Below are positions 1 through 8,637 of a stretch of DNA of 64,000 bases, piece by piece. Below the pieces are notes generated by a model. That model was not told the origin of the DNA. It worked only from the letters and a program-made list of their open reading frames with translations, and ran no database searches. The number at the start of each line of letters is the position of its first letter. The stretch's first letter is position 1. The stretch comes from an uncultured Draconibacterium sp. (GTDB lineage Bacteria > Bacteroidota > Bacteroidia > Bacteroidales > Prolixibacteraceae), in contig NZ_OY781365.1 in NCBI RefSeq assembly GCF_963676815.1, positions 3,630,501 to 3,694,500 on the forward strand, read 5' to 3'. The translations under genes were made by a program, and so were the position numbers.

Positions 1-459
1 TTTGTATTCAACCATGTAAGCCATCATAAAATTAGTTACCCTGCCGGCACTTCCACAATGAATTAGTACCTTCTTGTATTTGCTATTCATGGCCTCAGCG
101 AATTTCTCCAGGTTTTCGGGCGTGTACCCATCATATCCTGAAACCGGCAACGAAACGTATTTCATTTTTAGCTTGGCAACCATTTCTTCCTCGTTAAAGG
201 CTTCTTCTGCAAAATCCTCGTTTTCACCTTCTGTGCGAAGATTGATAACCAAATCAACACCTTGATCTTTCAGCCATTCAAAAGTTTCGAGATTGGGCTG
301 ACCACTAAAAAACATATTCTCGCTTTTAAACAGGTTGGGCGCATTATCGAGTTCTTCAACCTCAGGAACTTCTTTTTTCTGAAGACTTGAAGCATCTGCC
401 TGAGGTGCATTGAAAAGAAATATTGCACAACAAAATAGCACTAGAGTAAACGTTTTCAT
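1..459 (-). CDS. Secreted DUF442/Blh-like phosphatase, 3' part cut off by window edge
   Basis: Reading the minus strand from the ATG at 459-457 gives an open frame of 153 codons to the window edge, so the C-terminus is missing. It starts with a signal peptide (MKTFTLVLFCCAIFLFNAPQ, then ADA). The text following MFFSGQPNLETFEWLKDQGV and VINLR resembles the beta-lactamase-hydrolase-like / DUF442 tyrosine-phosphatase-fold family. The active-site loop near residue 139 reads HCGSAGRV, a C-x4-R arrangement as in that family rather than the classic C-x5-R. It is separated from the upstream operon by a terminator, so it is likely a unit of its own. Substrate unknown. Confidence 0.7.
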   Translation of the reverse strand, partial: MKTFTLVLFCCAIFLFNAPQADASSLQKKEVPEVEELDNAPNLFKSENMFFSGQPNLETFEWLKDQGVDLVINLRTEGENEDFAEEAFNEEEMVAKLKMKYVSLPVSGYDGYTPENLEKFAEAMNSKYKKVLIHCGSAGRVTNFMMAYMVEYK

Positions 460-550
460 GAAATAGAATTTAGAGTTATTTTTTAAAGTTAGTAATCCTG
501 AACCTCAATTCTGTTAATGAAGTGTTATTGCTTGTTAATGAGACTAAAAA

Positions 551-592
551 CAAAAAATCCGATTCTGCTTACTTTAGAAACAAGAATCGGAT
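551..592 (-). terminator. Rho-independent terminator of the epimerase operon
   Basis: A perfect 10-bp inverted repeat (ATCCGATTCT at 557-566 and AGAATCGGAT at 583-592) is followed on the minus strand by a T tract (the A run at 552-557). It lies about 30 bp past the epimerase stop codon. Confidence 0.85.
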
Positions 593-622
593 CTTAATTT
601 AAATGTTGAAATTGAACTCCAA

Positions 623-1636
623 CTATTTATAAAACTCTTTGTACCATTTTACAAACTCGCCAATTCCTTCTGCCAGCGTCGTATCGGGCGAGTAGCCAAA
701 GTCTTTTTCAAGTGCACTAACATCGGCGTAGGTTTTGTATACATCGCCGGGTTGCATATCGTGGTATTCCTTAACGGCTTCCTGTCCCAGTGCTTTTTCA
801 ATGGTTTCGATAAATTCCATCAGTTTAACCGGACTGGAGTTTCCAATGTTATGCACCTTGTAAGGAGCTCCTGATTCTCTCGATGGTGGTCCGTTCAGTA
901 TTTTAATGATTCCCTCAACAATATCGTCGATGTAAGTAAAATCGCGGTACAGATCACCATGGTTAAATATCTTAATCGCATCTCCGGTCAATATATTTTT
1001 CGTGAACGAGAAATACGCCATATCAGGTCGTCCCCACGGTCCGTAAACCGTGAAAAAGCGTAGCCCTGTTGTTGGGATACCAAACAAATGACTGTAGGTA
1101 TGTGCCATCAACTCGTTGCTTTTTTTGGTGGCTGCATATAAACTCACCGGGTTATTCACCGTGTCGTCAACCGACAACGGCATTTTTTTACTGTTGCCAT
1201 ACACACTCGACGAGCTGGCGTAAACCAAATGCTGAATGTTATTGTGGCGACATGCTTCAAGAATATTGATGAAACCAACAATATTGCTGTCGATATAAGC
1301 GCGCGGATTTTCAATACTGTAACGCACGCCGGCCTGTGCGGCCAGGTTACAAACCATATCGAACTTCTCAGTTTCGAAAAGCTGATCGATCTGTTCGCTG
1401 TCTTCCAGGTTCATTCGAACAAACGAATAGGCTGGATTTTTTGTGCTAACAACTTTTTTATGCCAGTTCTCAGCCTCTCTGGAAATTCCTGCTTCAGCCA
1501 AACGGGCATATTTCAGCTCGGTAGAATAGTAGTCGTTGATATTGTCGATACCTACAACTTCAACTCCTTGCTCCAATAATTTATTGGCAAGGTGAAACCC
1601 GATAAATCCTGCTGTGCCTGTTACTAAAACTTTCAT
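623..1636 (-). CDS. UDP-glucuronate 4-epimerase (NAD-dependent SDR epimerase)
   Basis: A 337-residue extended short-chain dehydrogenase. The Rossmann NAD motif GTAGFIG is at residues 7-13, and the catalytic YxxxK is YAATK at 167-171, preceded by the serine stretch YASSSSVYGN (139-148). The insert after IDNINDYYS and the motif GLRFFTVYGPWGRPDMA are typical of the CapI/LspL-type enzymes that interconvert UDP-glucuronate and UDP-galacturonate for capsule or exopolysaccharide. The gene starts 12 bp after cysN, so it is probably cotranscribed with sulfate activation. That pairing hints at a sulfated, uronate-containing surface polysaccharide, which is inference. Epimerase class is firm; the exact sugar nucleotide is likely but untested. 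Confidence 0.88.
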   Translation of the reverse strand: MKVLVTGTAGFIGFHLANKLLEQGVEVVGIDNINDYYSTELKYARLAEAGISREAENWHKKVVSTKNPAYSFVRMNLEDSEQIDQLFETEKFDMVCNLAAQAGVRYSIENPRAYIDSNIVGFINILEACRHNNIQHLVYASSSSVYGNSKKMPLSVDDTVNNPVSLYAATKKSNELMAHTYSHLFGIPTTGLRFFTVYGPWGRPDMAYFSFTKNILTGDAIKIFNHGDLYRDFTYIDDIVEGIIKILNGPPSRESGAPYKVHNIGNSSPVKLMEFIETIEKALGQEAVKEYHDMQPGDVYKTYADVSALEKDFGYSPDTTLAEGIGEFVKWYKEFYK

Positions 1637-1648
1637 TCTATATTTTTC

Positions 1649-3568
1649 CTAGTGGTTAGGAAATACTTTATTCATTGCCAAATAATCCAAAATTGCATCC
1701 AGATTCTCTTCGTTTTTCTCTGGATTGAAAACCAGTTTTGCATTTGTAGGTGCTTCGTATTCCAGATCAACACCCGGCAGACCACTTGTTTTTCCTTGTT
1801 CAAGCAATTCATACAATTCAGGTTTATTGTTTTTGCAATACTCCAAATCTGCATCCATGTAGAACATATGGAAACGGTCTTTACCGATAATCTCTGCAAC
1901 CTGATCGCGCAACGATTCATTTCGTGAGATAAACGATGCAATTGCAATAATTCCCTGGTCGTTCAGTATTTTGCAAATATGTGCTACACGACGCAGGTTC
2001 TCAGCACGGTCGGCAGGAGAGAAGTCAAGCTCGCGGCTTAATCCTGAGCGTACAGAACTTCCATCGATCAATACCACTGTTGCACCGTTGTCGAACAGTT
2101 TTTTCTCCAGACTAAATGCCAGCTCGTTTTTACCCGAACCATGCAGACCGGTAATCCAGATTGTTTCACCTTTCTGGTTATATTTCTGTACATATTCTTC
2201 CGGTTTGATCAGCGCTTCACCTTTCGCAATTTTTTCCTTGTCGACATCTGTAATTCTCGATGGAAGGTTATTGCTACCCAGTTTATCAATGATCATACCC
2301 ACCGCAACGGTGTTATGAGTAACCGGATCGATCAGAATAAACGAACCGGTTTGTTTATTCTTTTTGTACGGATCGAAGAAAAGTGGCTTGGTAGTGGTGA
2401 TTACCACACGGCCAATTTCGTTCAGCTTGAATTTTTCGATGTTCGATTTCTCAAGCGTATTCACATCTACTTTGTATTTTATTTCATCAATACGAGCTTT
2501 TGTATTGTTGTTGGCCTGTTTGATGTAAAACTGGGTAGAAAGATTCATTTGATTCTCATCCATCCAAACCAGCATTGCCTCGAACTGACGCTCAACACGT
2601 GGCAGATTATCCGGGTGTACCAACATATCGCCACGCGAAATGTCGATCTCGTCTTCCAGTGTAACGGTTACCGATTCCGGAGGGAACGCATATTCTTTCT
2701 CTCCATCGTAAGTAACGATTTTCTCCACTTTCGATTTTTTCATCGAAGGCAGTACCATTACTTCATCGCCTTTTTTAATGATACCAGAAGCCACTGATGT
2801 TGAGAAACCACGGAATTTAATATCTGGGCGCAATACATACTGAACCGGGTAACGCAGGTCGTCGAAGTTACGGTCGGAGCTTACATGAACGTTCTCCAAA
2901 AACTCCAGCAAACAAGGACCGTGATACCAATCCATGTTGTCGCCTTTTTCTACCACGTTGTCGCCTTTCAAAGCCGACAGTGGGATGAAGTTTACATCCG
3001 GAACGTCAAGTTGGGTAACAAAAGCTTTGTAATCGGCTTTAATTTCCTCGAAACGTTCCTGTTTGTAATCTGCTAAATCCATTTTGTTAATGGCTACCAC
3101 AACGTGTTTAATTCCCAAAAGGTTGGCCAGATAAGTGTGGCGCTTGGTCTGGGTAATTACACCGTGGCGCGCATCGATAAGAATAATAGCCAGGTTGGCA
3201 GTTGATCCACCGGTAATCATGTTACGGGTATATTGCTCGTGTCCCGGAGTATCGGCGATGATAAATTTACGCTTGGCAGTTGAGAAATAACGGTAAGCCA
3301 CATCAATGGTAATTCCCTGCTCACGTTCGGCTTTCAAACCGTCGAGCAACAATGCGTAGTCAATTTCTTCGCCGGCATGGCCAATACGTTTACTGTCGCG
3401 GTGCAAAGCCTCCAGCTGATCCTCATAAAGCATTTTACTGTCAGCCATCAGACGACCGATAAGCGTTGATTTGCCATCGTCAACCGATCCTGCAGTCAGT
3501 AAGCGTAAAAGGTCTTTTTTCTGGTCCTGATCCAGAAACTCTTGTATATTTAATTTTTTTGTAGTCAT
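1649..3568 (-). CDS. cysN: Sulfate adenylyltransferase subunit 1 with C-terminal APS-kinase-like domain (CysN/C)
   Basis: 639 residues. Residues 1 to about 450 are the GTPase subunit of ATP sulfurylase: P-loop GSVDDGKS (27-34), the switch motif DTPGHE, and NKMD for guanine binding, followed by two beta-barrel domains. From about residue 465 there is an APS-kinase-like domain (GLHGSGKN near 474-481, SRELDFSPADRAENLRRV, SFIS). Its P-loop ends in Asn instead of Ser/Thr, and the usual DGD motif reads DGS, so kinase activity is doubtful. With CysD it makes adenylyl sulfate from sulfate and ATP, driven by GTP. It sits 12 bp downstream of cysD and 12 bp upstream of the epimerase. Confidence 0.93.
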   Translation of the reverse strand: MTTKKLNIQEFLDQDQKKDLLRLLTAGSVDDGKSTLIGRLMADSKMLYEDQLEALHRDSKRIGHAGEEIDYALLLDGLKAEREQGITIDVAYRYFSTAKRKFIIADTPGHEQYTRNMITGGSTANLAIILIDARHGVITQTKRHTYLANLLGIKHVVVAINKMDLADYKQERFEEIKADYKAFVTQLDVPDVNFIPLSALKGDNVVEKGDNMDWYHGPCLLEFLENVHVSSDRNFDDLRYPVQYVLRPDIKFRGFSTSVASGIIKKGDEVMVLPSMKKSKVEKIVTYDGEKEYAFPPESVTVTLEDEIDISRGDMLVHPDNLPRVERQFEAMLVWMDENQMNLSTQFYIKQANNNTKARIDEIKYKVDVNTLEKSNIEKFKLNEIGRVVITTTKPLFFDPYKKNKQTGSFILIDPVTHNTVAVGMIIDKLGSNNLPSRITDVDKEKIAKGEALIKPEEYVQKYNQKGETIWITGLHGSGKNELAFSLEKKLFDNGATVVLIDGSSVRSGLSRELDFSPADRAENLRRVAHICKILNDQGIIAIASFISRNESLRDQVAEIIGKDRFHMFYMDADLEYCKNNKPELYELLEQGKTSGLPGVDLEYEAPTNAKLVFNPEKNEENLDAILDYLAMNKVFPNH

Positions 3569-3580
3569 TGTGTGCAGCTT

Positions 3581-4489
3581 TTAGAAATACCCTTCTCTTT
3601 TTTTCTGTTCCATACTTGCTTCCTGGTCGAAGTCGATAACACGCGTAGTCCGTTCCGAAACGGTAACGGTCATCATTTCTTCAACGATCTTTTCGATGGT
3701 GTCAGCCTCTGATTCAATAGCACCGGTAAGCGGGTAACATCCCAATGTACGGAAACGTACTTTGCGCATTTCAGCTTTGTCTCGCAATTCTTTTGGCATA
3801 CGTTCGTCGTCCACCAAAATCAGGCTGCCGTCCATATTAACCACCGGACGTTCTTTTGCGTAATACAACGGAACAATCGGGATATTTTCCAAACGAATGT
3901 ATTGCCAGATGTCCAGCTCAGTCCAGTTCGAGATAGGGAATACACGAATGGATTCACCTTTCTGAACGCGGCTGTTGTAGATATTCCAAAGCTCAGGGCG
4001 CTGGTTTTTTGGATCCCACTGGTGGAATTTATCGCGGAACGAGAAGATACGTTCTTTAGCACGCGACTTTTCTTCATCACGACGGGCGCCGCCAAAAGCA
4101 GCATCAAATTTGTATTTGTTCAGACCTCCAAGCAAGGCCTGTGTTTTCATAATATCGGTGTGTACTTTACTACCGTGAGTAAACGGACCAACGCCACTTT
4201 CAAAACCTTCTTTGTTGTAATGAACGATCAGGTCCCAGCCTTTTTCTTTCGCATAGCTGTCGCGGAAATCGATCATTTCCTGGAATTTCCATTTCGAGTC
4301 GATGTGCATCAACGGAAAAGGAACTTTACCTGGGTAAAAAGCTTTTTCGGCCAGACGAACCATCACCGACGAGTCTTTCCCGATGGAATAAAGCATTACT
4401 GGATTTTCGAACTCGGCTGCCACCTCGCGGATGATGTGAATGGCTTCTGCCTCAAGTTCGCGAAGGTTGGTTAATGAATAATTATCCAT
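3581..4489 (-). CDS. cysD: Sulfate adenylyltransferase subunit 2
   Basis: 302 residues, full length for CysD. The PP-loop ATP-pyrophosphatase signature SIGKDSSVMVRLAEKAF is near residues 35-51, and FGGARRDEEKSRAKER and the RFRTLGCYP motif are present. It forms the catalytic half of ATP sulfurylase with the adjacent CysN. The Asp/Tyr-rich start (MDNYSLTNLRELEAEAIHI) matches the usual N-terminus, supporting the ATG at 4489. A TAnnTTTG-type -7 box lies about 115 bp upstream on this strand, suggesting that cysD-cysN-epimerase may have its own promoter in addition to any read-through from the permease gene. Confidence 0.96.
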   Translation of the reverse strand: MDNYSLTNLRELEAEAIHIIREVAAEFENPVMLYSIGKDSSVMVRLAEKAFYPGKVPFPLMHIDSKWKFQEMIDFRDSYAKEKGWDLIVHYNKEGFESGVGPFTHGSKVHTDIMKTQALLGGLNKYKFDAAFGGARRDEEKSRAKERIFSFRDKFHQWDPKNQRPELWNIYNSRVQKGESIRVFPISNWTELDIWQYIRLENIPIVPLYYAKERPVVNMDGSLILVDDERMPKELRDKAEMRKVRFRTLGCYPLTGAIESEADTIEKIVEEMMTVTVSERTTRVIDFDQEASMEQKKREGYF

Positions 4490-4605
4490 TCTTTTCTATT
4501 TTAGTTTTTACAGCCCGGTATAATTACTTTTTGGGTATGTTGCTGATATTTACCAATAGTAGGCTGTAGCTGTATTAAATTTCTTCTCTTTTTTTGAAAC
4601 GAATG

Positions 4606-4613
4606 CAAATATA
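4606..4613 (-). promoter_or_regulatory. Candidate -7 box for cysD
   Basis: The minus strand reads TATATTTG, an exact match to the Bacteroidota TAnnTTTG -7 consensus, followed by CA. No good TTTG -33 element is visible at the usual 19-21 nt, so only the -7 half is supported. Confidence 0.45.
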
Positions 4614-4712
4614 GAACTTTATTCTGGTTGGCTTAAGGATTCAAAGGATTTGTCAGTCGAGGGATTTCTTTCTTAAGAATGAATTTAAATAAGAGTCAGG
4701 ACGGGATGAAAT

Positions 4713-6521
4713 CTAGAAACTCCAGAAATAGGGGATAAGAAGCATTGACAAGATAAATGCGATTAAATTTAGCGGAAGACCAATTTTTAAATAGTCGCGG
4801 AATTTGTAGTTACCAATAGCCTGAATAATCAGGTTTGTTTGATAGCCGATAGGTGTTGAGAAACTCGCCGATGCGGCTATTGCTATGGTTACAAAAAATG
4901 GTTTCGGATCGACATTTAACTGTTGCGATGCTGCAAGTGCAATTGGGAATACAAGTGCTGCCGCTGCATTATTTGTGATTATTTCGGTAAAAATTGCCGT
5001 AAGAATATAGAGTGCTGCCATAACACCAACTGGCCCAAATGCTTTTGAAAAGTTTATGGTTGTTCGAGCCAAAACTTCTGCTGCTCCCGAGTTTTGCATG
5101 GCTTTACTAATGGCAAAAGCACAGGCAATAGTAATTAATACATCCCAGCTTATGGCTTTGGTGTATTTTTGGTGTGGCATAATTTTCAACCAAATCAAAA
5201 GCATGGCAGCAAGCGATGCAAAAAAGAACATATCCAGTGATAAACCATCAGGCGAAGAAAGGAATTTGCCAATGGTTGTACCAATAATCATGGCCAGCAG
5301 AATTATAAATGCAATCCATTTTTTCCAGAAAGTACCAGTGCTTCTATAATCGCGGATATAAGAGGTTAGTAGGAAAATTTTTGATTCGCCCCAGTTTTCA
5401 ATAAATTTTTCGGTGGTGAGCAAAACCAGGTTGTCGCCGGTTTTCAGGTGCAGCATGTCTTTGTTACTCGTAATGCGTTCACCATTTCGGTGTACTGCAA
5501 GCACTACTGCCTGGTAATGATCGTAAAAGTTAAACTCGTGAATGGTTTTGCCAATTGCCGGAAACCTGGGCGACAAAACAGCTTCGTATTGTTTTAGTTT
5601 TTCTTTGGGGACATTTTTTATTAAATCTATACCACTCAGCTTAATATTCGAATTAGCCAGAATATAGTTTAAACGATCTGATTTTCCGGCAACCAGTAAT
5701 TTGTCGTTTTCAAGTAGTTTAAACGAACCTTTTTTTGTTTCAATAATATTGCCATCGCGATTAATGGTCTGAATAATCAAGCCTTTTAGCTCCTTCATCC
5801 GGCCATTTTTAATTTCAAGACCGATCAGGTTACTGTTTTCGGTGATGATAATATCGTAATGGTAATCTTTGTATTCTGTAGAACTTTTTGAGTTGAAAAA
5901 TATCTTTTCGCCGGGAAGCAGTTTGTTACTAAAAACAGTCATGTAAATAGTACCTGCAATGGCAACAAACCCACCAATTTTTGCCAGCTCGAACATGCTA
6001 AATCCTTCGTACCCGTTTTCCAAAATTAATCCGTGTACAACAAGGTTAGTCGATGTGCCAATCAGTGTACACATTCCTCCAAAAATAGTGGCGTACGAAA
6101 GTGGAATAAGGAATTTTTTAGACGACAGGTTTAGATTTTCAGACCACTTTTTTATGATCGGAGCAAAAATAATTACCACCGGAGTATTATTCAGAAAAGC
6201 GGATAGCACCGAAACCGGAAGCATAATCTGCGGAATCAGTGAAACCATTTTTCTTCTCTTTCGCGGGAGATAAGTTTGAGCCAGCCGATTTAATATTCCT
6301 GATTGTCTGACACCTTCACTAACGATAAAAAGAATACCAATAGTAATCATTCCCTTGTTGGAAAAACCTGCCAGCATTTCTTTGTCAGTTATTGCTCCGG
6401 TTGCCATTAAAATAATTGCTGCCGAGAAAAAGATAAGCCCGGGACGCATTAACTCTTTAGCTAAAGCAATGATGGTTAACAAAACAATTGCGAGTACAAT
6501 ATATCCTTCGGTACTTATCAA
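4713..6521 (-). CDS. SLC13-family permease with two RCK_C domains, probable sulfate transporter
   Basis: 602 residues with an architecture of N-terminal membrane segments (about 1-195), a soluble middle with two TrkA-C/RCK_C-like domains (about 210-370), then C-terminal membrane segments (about 385-600). The N-terminal half contains the SLC13-type motif SAFLNNTPVVIIFAPI and the C-terminal half the matching repeat TEIITNNAAAALVFPIA. Known relatives carry sulfate, dicarboxylates or other anions. Its position directly upstream of cysD-cysN on the same strand argues for sulfate uptake. The 223-bp gap to cysD holds a possible internal promoter. Family is certain; substrate is inferred from context. 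Confidence 0.87.
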   Translation of the reverse strand: MISTEGYIVLAIVLLTIIALAKELMRPGLIFFSAAIILMATGAITDKEMLAGFSNKGMITIGILFIVSEGVRQSGILNRLAQTYLPRKRRKMVSLIPQIMLPVSVLSAFLNNTPVVIIFAPIIKKWSENLNLSSKKFLIPLSYATIFGGMCTLIGTSTNLVVHGLILENGYEGFSMFELAKIGGFVAIAGTIYMTVFSNKLLPGEKIFFNSKSSTEYKDYHYDIIITENSNLIGLEIKNGRMKELKGLIIQTINRDGNIIETKKGSFKLLENDKLLVAGKSDRLNYILANSNIKLSGIDLIKNVPKEKLKQYEAVLSPRFPAIGKTIHEFNFYDHYQAVVLAVHRNGERITSNKDMLHLKTGDNLVLLTTEKFIENWGESKIFLLTSYIRDYRSTGTFWKKWIAFIILLAMIIGTTIGKFLSSPDGLSLDMFFFASLAAMLLIWLKIMPHQKYTKAISWDVLITIACAFAISKAMQNSGAAEVLARTTINFSKAFGPVGVMAALYILTAIFTEIITNNAAAALVFPIALAASQQLNVDPKPFFVTIAIAASASFSTPIGYQTNLIIQAIGNYKFRDYLKIGLPLNLIAFILSMLLIPYFWSF

Positions 6522-6575
6522 AGTGATGCGGTATTAAGTTGTCTTTCCTCTCGAGTAATAGCTTCTTGGAAAAAT

Positions 6576-6607
6576 CAAAGCTAGTATTAAAATTTTTTCT
6601 CTTCAAA
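6576..6607 (-). promoter_or_regulatory. Promoter of the SLC13 permease gene
   Basis: On the minus strand a TTTG (6604-6607) lies 20 nt upstream of TAGCTTTG (6576-6583). These fit the Bacteroidota -33 TTTG and -7 TAnnTTTG consensus with proper spacing. The predicted leader is about 50 nt. Confidence 0.6.
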
Positions 6608-6771
6608 TTATTTTTCTGAAATAAAATTGTTCAAATCTATGTTGCTTTTTAAGTTGCACATATTGTGATAGATATGTGCGTTGTAGATGGTTTTTGTAAA
6701 TCGGGGTCGAAATATGTGGAGCTGATGAAATTCAAAAAACCCGATTTTTTTTGAAAAAAAATGCCTGATGA

Positions 6772-6802
6772 TTTGTGTGAAAAAAAATAATAGTTACTTT
6801 TG
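6772..6802 (+). promoter_or_regulatory. Promoter of tRNA-Lys
   Basis: TTTG at 6772-6775, a 19-nt spacer, then TACTTTTG at 6795-6802 match the Bacteroidota -33/-7 consensus. The tRNA begins about 35 nt downstream. Confidence 0.75.
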
Positions 6803-6837
6803 CACCCGCCTTTGAGAAACAACGGCACTACAAGGAT

Positions 6838-6913
6838 GACTCAGTAGCTCAGTTGGTAGAGCACATCCCTTTTAAGGATGGGGTCCTGGGTTCGAACCCC
6901 AGCTGAGTCACCA
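6838..6913 (+). tRNA. tRNA-Lys (anticodon TTT)
   Basis: A complete cloverleaf can be drawn: acceptor GACTCAG pairs with CTGAGTC, D-stem GCTC/GAGC, anticodon stem CATCC/GGATG with loop CTTTTAA (anticodon TTT), T-arm CTGGG-TTCGAAC-CCCAG, discriminator A and an encoded CCA. A tyrosine-recombinase gene begins 285 bp downstream, so its 3' half is a candidate integration site. Confidence 0.97.
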
Positions 6914-6934
6914 AGTCGGAAATCATTCCGAACC

Positions 6935-6970
6935 AAAAGCGCTTAAATCGTTGATTTACAGCGCTTTTTT
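6935..6970 (+). terminator. Terminator after tRNA-Lys
   Basis: Outer arms AAAAGCGC and GCGCTTTTTT, with an inner pairing TAAATC/GATTTA, end in a T tract. This is a strong intrinsic terminator. Confidence 0.85.
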
Positions 6971-7022
6971 CTTTTGCGGTAATTCATAATAAGTCAAAAA
7001 ACACCAAAAAAAAGGGGACTAA

Positions 7023-7175
7023 ATCGAGACCCATCGATTTTTGGCTAAAAAATAGGTCTCTTTTTTGTAACTCTCTGATATTCATAATTTAATTTGGTCT
7101 GAATTGGTCTCTTTTGCTGTTGTGAGACGGCACTTTTTAGGGTAATTTTACCCAAAAAGAGACCTATCGAGACCC
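7023..7175 (+). repeat. Cluster of GAGACC repeats upstream of the integrase
   Basis: Five complete GAGACC/GGTCTC hexamers lie in about 150 bp: plus orientation at 7026, 7159 and 7169, minus orientation at 7055 and 7106, with a sixth partial copy at 7096. They include a direct repeat ATCGAGACCC (7023-7032 and 7166-7175) and a perfect 13-bp inverted repeat TAGGTCTCTTTTT (7053-7065) / AAAAAGAGACCTA (7154-7166). The position between tRNA and integrase suggests recombinase or regulator binding sites. The function is inferred. Confidence 0.6.
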
Positions 7176-7198
7176 TAAAACTTAAAAATTTAGGAGTT

Positions 7199-8398
7199 AT
7201 GAGAATCAGAATTAGTCTTCTGTTAAAGAAATCAAAGAGTAAAAACAGCGGGAAATGCCCTGTTTATGCGCGTTGTGTGATGGATGGACGAAGAATTGAG
7301 CTGTCAACGTCAATTTTAGTGGATGTAGATAATTGGGATAAAACAAGGCAGGAAATTGCCGGAAGCTCTCATGAAGTTAGAATTCTAAATAATCGCTTAT
7401 TGAAATTTGTATCTGGTATTTATGATATCTATAATCAGTTGGAAGCGGGCAGGGATGATTTTGATATTTACACCATCAAAGAAAAAATTACGGGTACAAG
7501 TTCGAAAGATTATTTTATTGAGCTATTTGAGTCAGTTATCGATTCGATTGAGAAAAAGTTGGGGAAGGGCTATTCTAAAGGTACTTTAAAGCACTATAAA
7601 ACGTCGTTAATGCGATTGAAAGATTTCGTTAAGGAATTTTATTTTCGGAAAGATATTGAGATAAAAAAGGTAGATTATACTTTTCTGAGTGCTTTTGACA
7701 TTTACCTAAAATCGAAACACAATATAGGAACAAACACAGTGTGGGGATATCATAGGCATGTGAAAAAGGTGTTGAATGATGCGGTTTCTATGGGGCTAAT
7801 TGTTCGTAATCCTTATGAAAATTTCAAAGTAAAAAGAGGTGATGCAAATCGGGACTTTCTTACACTAAAAGAAATTAAAAAAATAGAGAAAAAACGTATT
7901 CAGATTGATAGGCTTTCCATTGTGCGGGATGTTTTTGTTTTTGCGTGTTACACCGGTTTGTCGTACTCTGACATTGCAAAGTTGAGCTATCATCACATTC
8001 ATAAAGGTGATGATGGTGAAGATTGGATTATTATCGATCGGAACAAAACAAAGAACCGGTGTCGTATTCCTTTACTTCCTAATGCTTTAAAAATTTTGAG
8101 AAAATATAAAGATTATGCCTGGAATGAATCACAAGGCTTATTATTGCCTGTTCGTTCGAACCAAAAAATGAATGCTTATCTTAAAGAGTTGGCATCTATT
8201 TGTGGGATTAAAAAGAACTTATCAATGCACGTTGCCAGGCATTCTTTTGCGACTTCTGTTACTCTTTCAAATGGAATTCCGATAGAGACTGTATCAAAAA
8301 TGCTGGGGCATAATTCATTAAAAACGACACAGGTTTATGCGCGAATAGTTGATAAGAAGATTTCTGATGATATGAAGAAGTTGAAGGCAATTTTGTGA
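7199..8398 (+). CDS. Tyrosine recombinase/integrase, Bacteroidota IntDOT-like
   Basis: 399 residues: an arm-binding-like N-terminus (about 1-90), a SAM-like core-binding domain (about 105-205) and a catalytic domain (about 215-399). The catalytic HxxR is HVARH in LSMHVARHSFATSV, followed by MLGHNSLKTTQVYARI with the nucleophile Tyr at about residue 380. The first box reads YTGLSYSDIAKL, where most tyrosine recombinases have Arg in place of the Ser. The same Arg-to-Ser change is known in IntDOT of the CTnDOT family, so this is probably still active. The location just past tRNA-Lys and the repeat cluster in front fit site-specific integration into the tRNA gene. Confidence 0.9.
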   Translation: MRIRISLLLKKSKSKNSGKCPVYARCVMDGRRIELSTSILVDVDNWDKTRQEIAGSSHEVRILNNRLLKFVSGIYDIYNQLEAGRDDFDIYTIKEKITGTSSKDYFIELFESVIDSIEKKLGKGYSKGTLKHYKTSLMRLKDFVKEFYFRKDIEIKKVDYTFLSAFDIYLKSKHNIGTNTVWGYHRHVKKVLNDAVSMGLIVRNPYENFKVKRGDANRDFLTLKEIKKIEKKRIQIDRLSIVRDVFVFACYTGLSYSDIAKLSYHHIHKGDDGEDWIIIDRNKTKNRCRIPLLPNALKILRKYKDYAWNESQGLLLPVRSNQKMNAYLKELASICGIKKNLSMHVARHSFATSVTLSNGIPIETVSKMLGHNSLKTTQVYARIVDKKISDDMKKLKAIL

Positions 8399-8637
8399 AT
8401 TGGAATTCATCGTTCTTTTGTTCTCGATATAGTCTCTTTTAAATTGGGTTTAAATATTTTGAATTGAGATTTAGTGTGGAAAGTTGAAAAAGGTTTGCAT
8501 AAATTATAGTTAGGAATGTATCTGTTTGACTTTTGGAAAGTGCCCAGTTAACAATTCTCCAAAAATTGCTAATATTGTACCTCTAACTAATAATCAGGAT
8601 GAAAGTATTATGCTTCATCTAAATTGGAACTTCGCTT

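Noticed and set aside
1672..2797. Long frames antisense or out of frame to cysN
   Set aside because: The cysN protein is unambiguous over the whole stretch; these are shadow frames.
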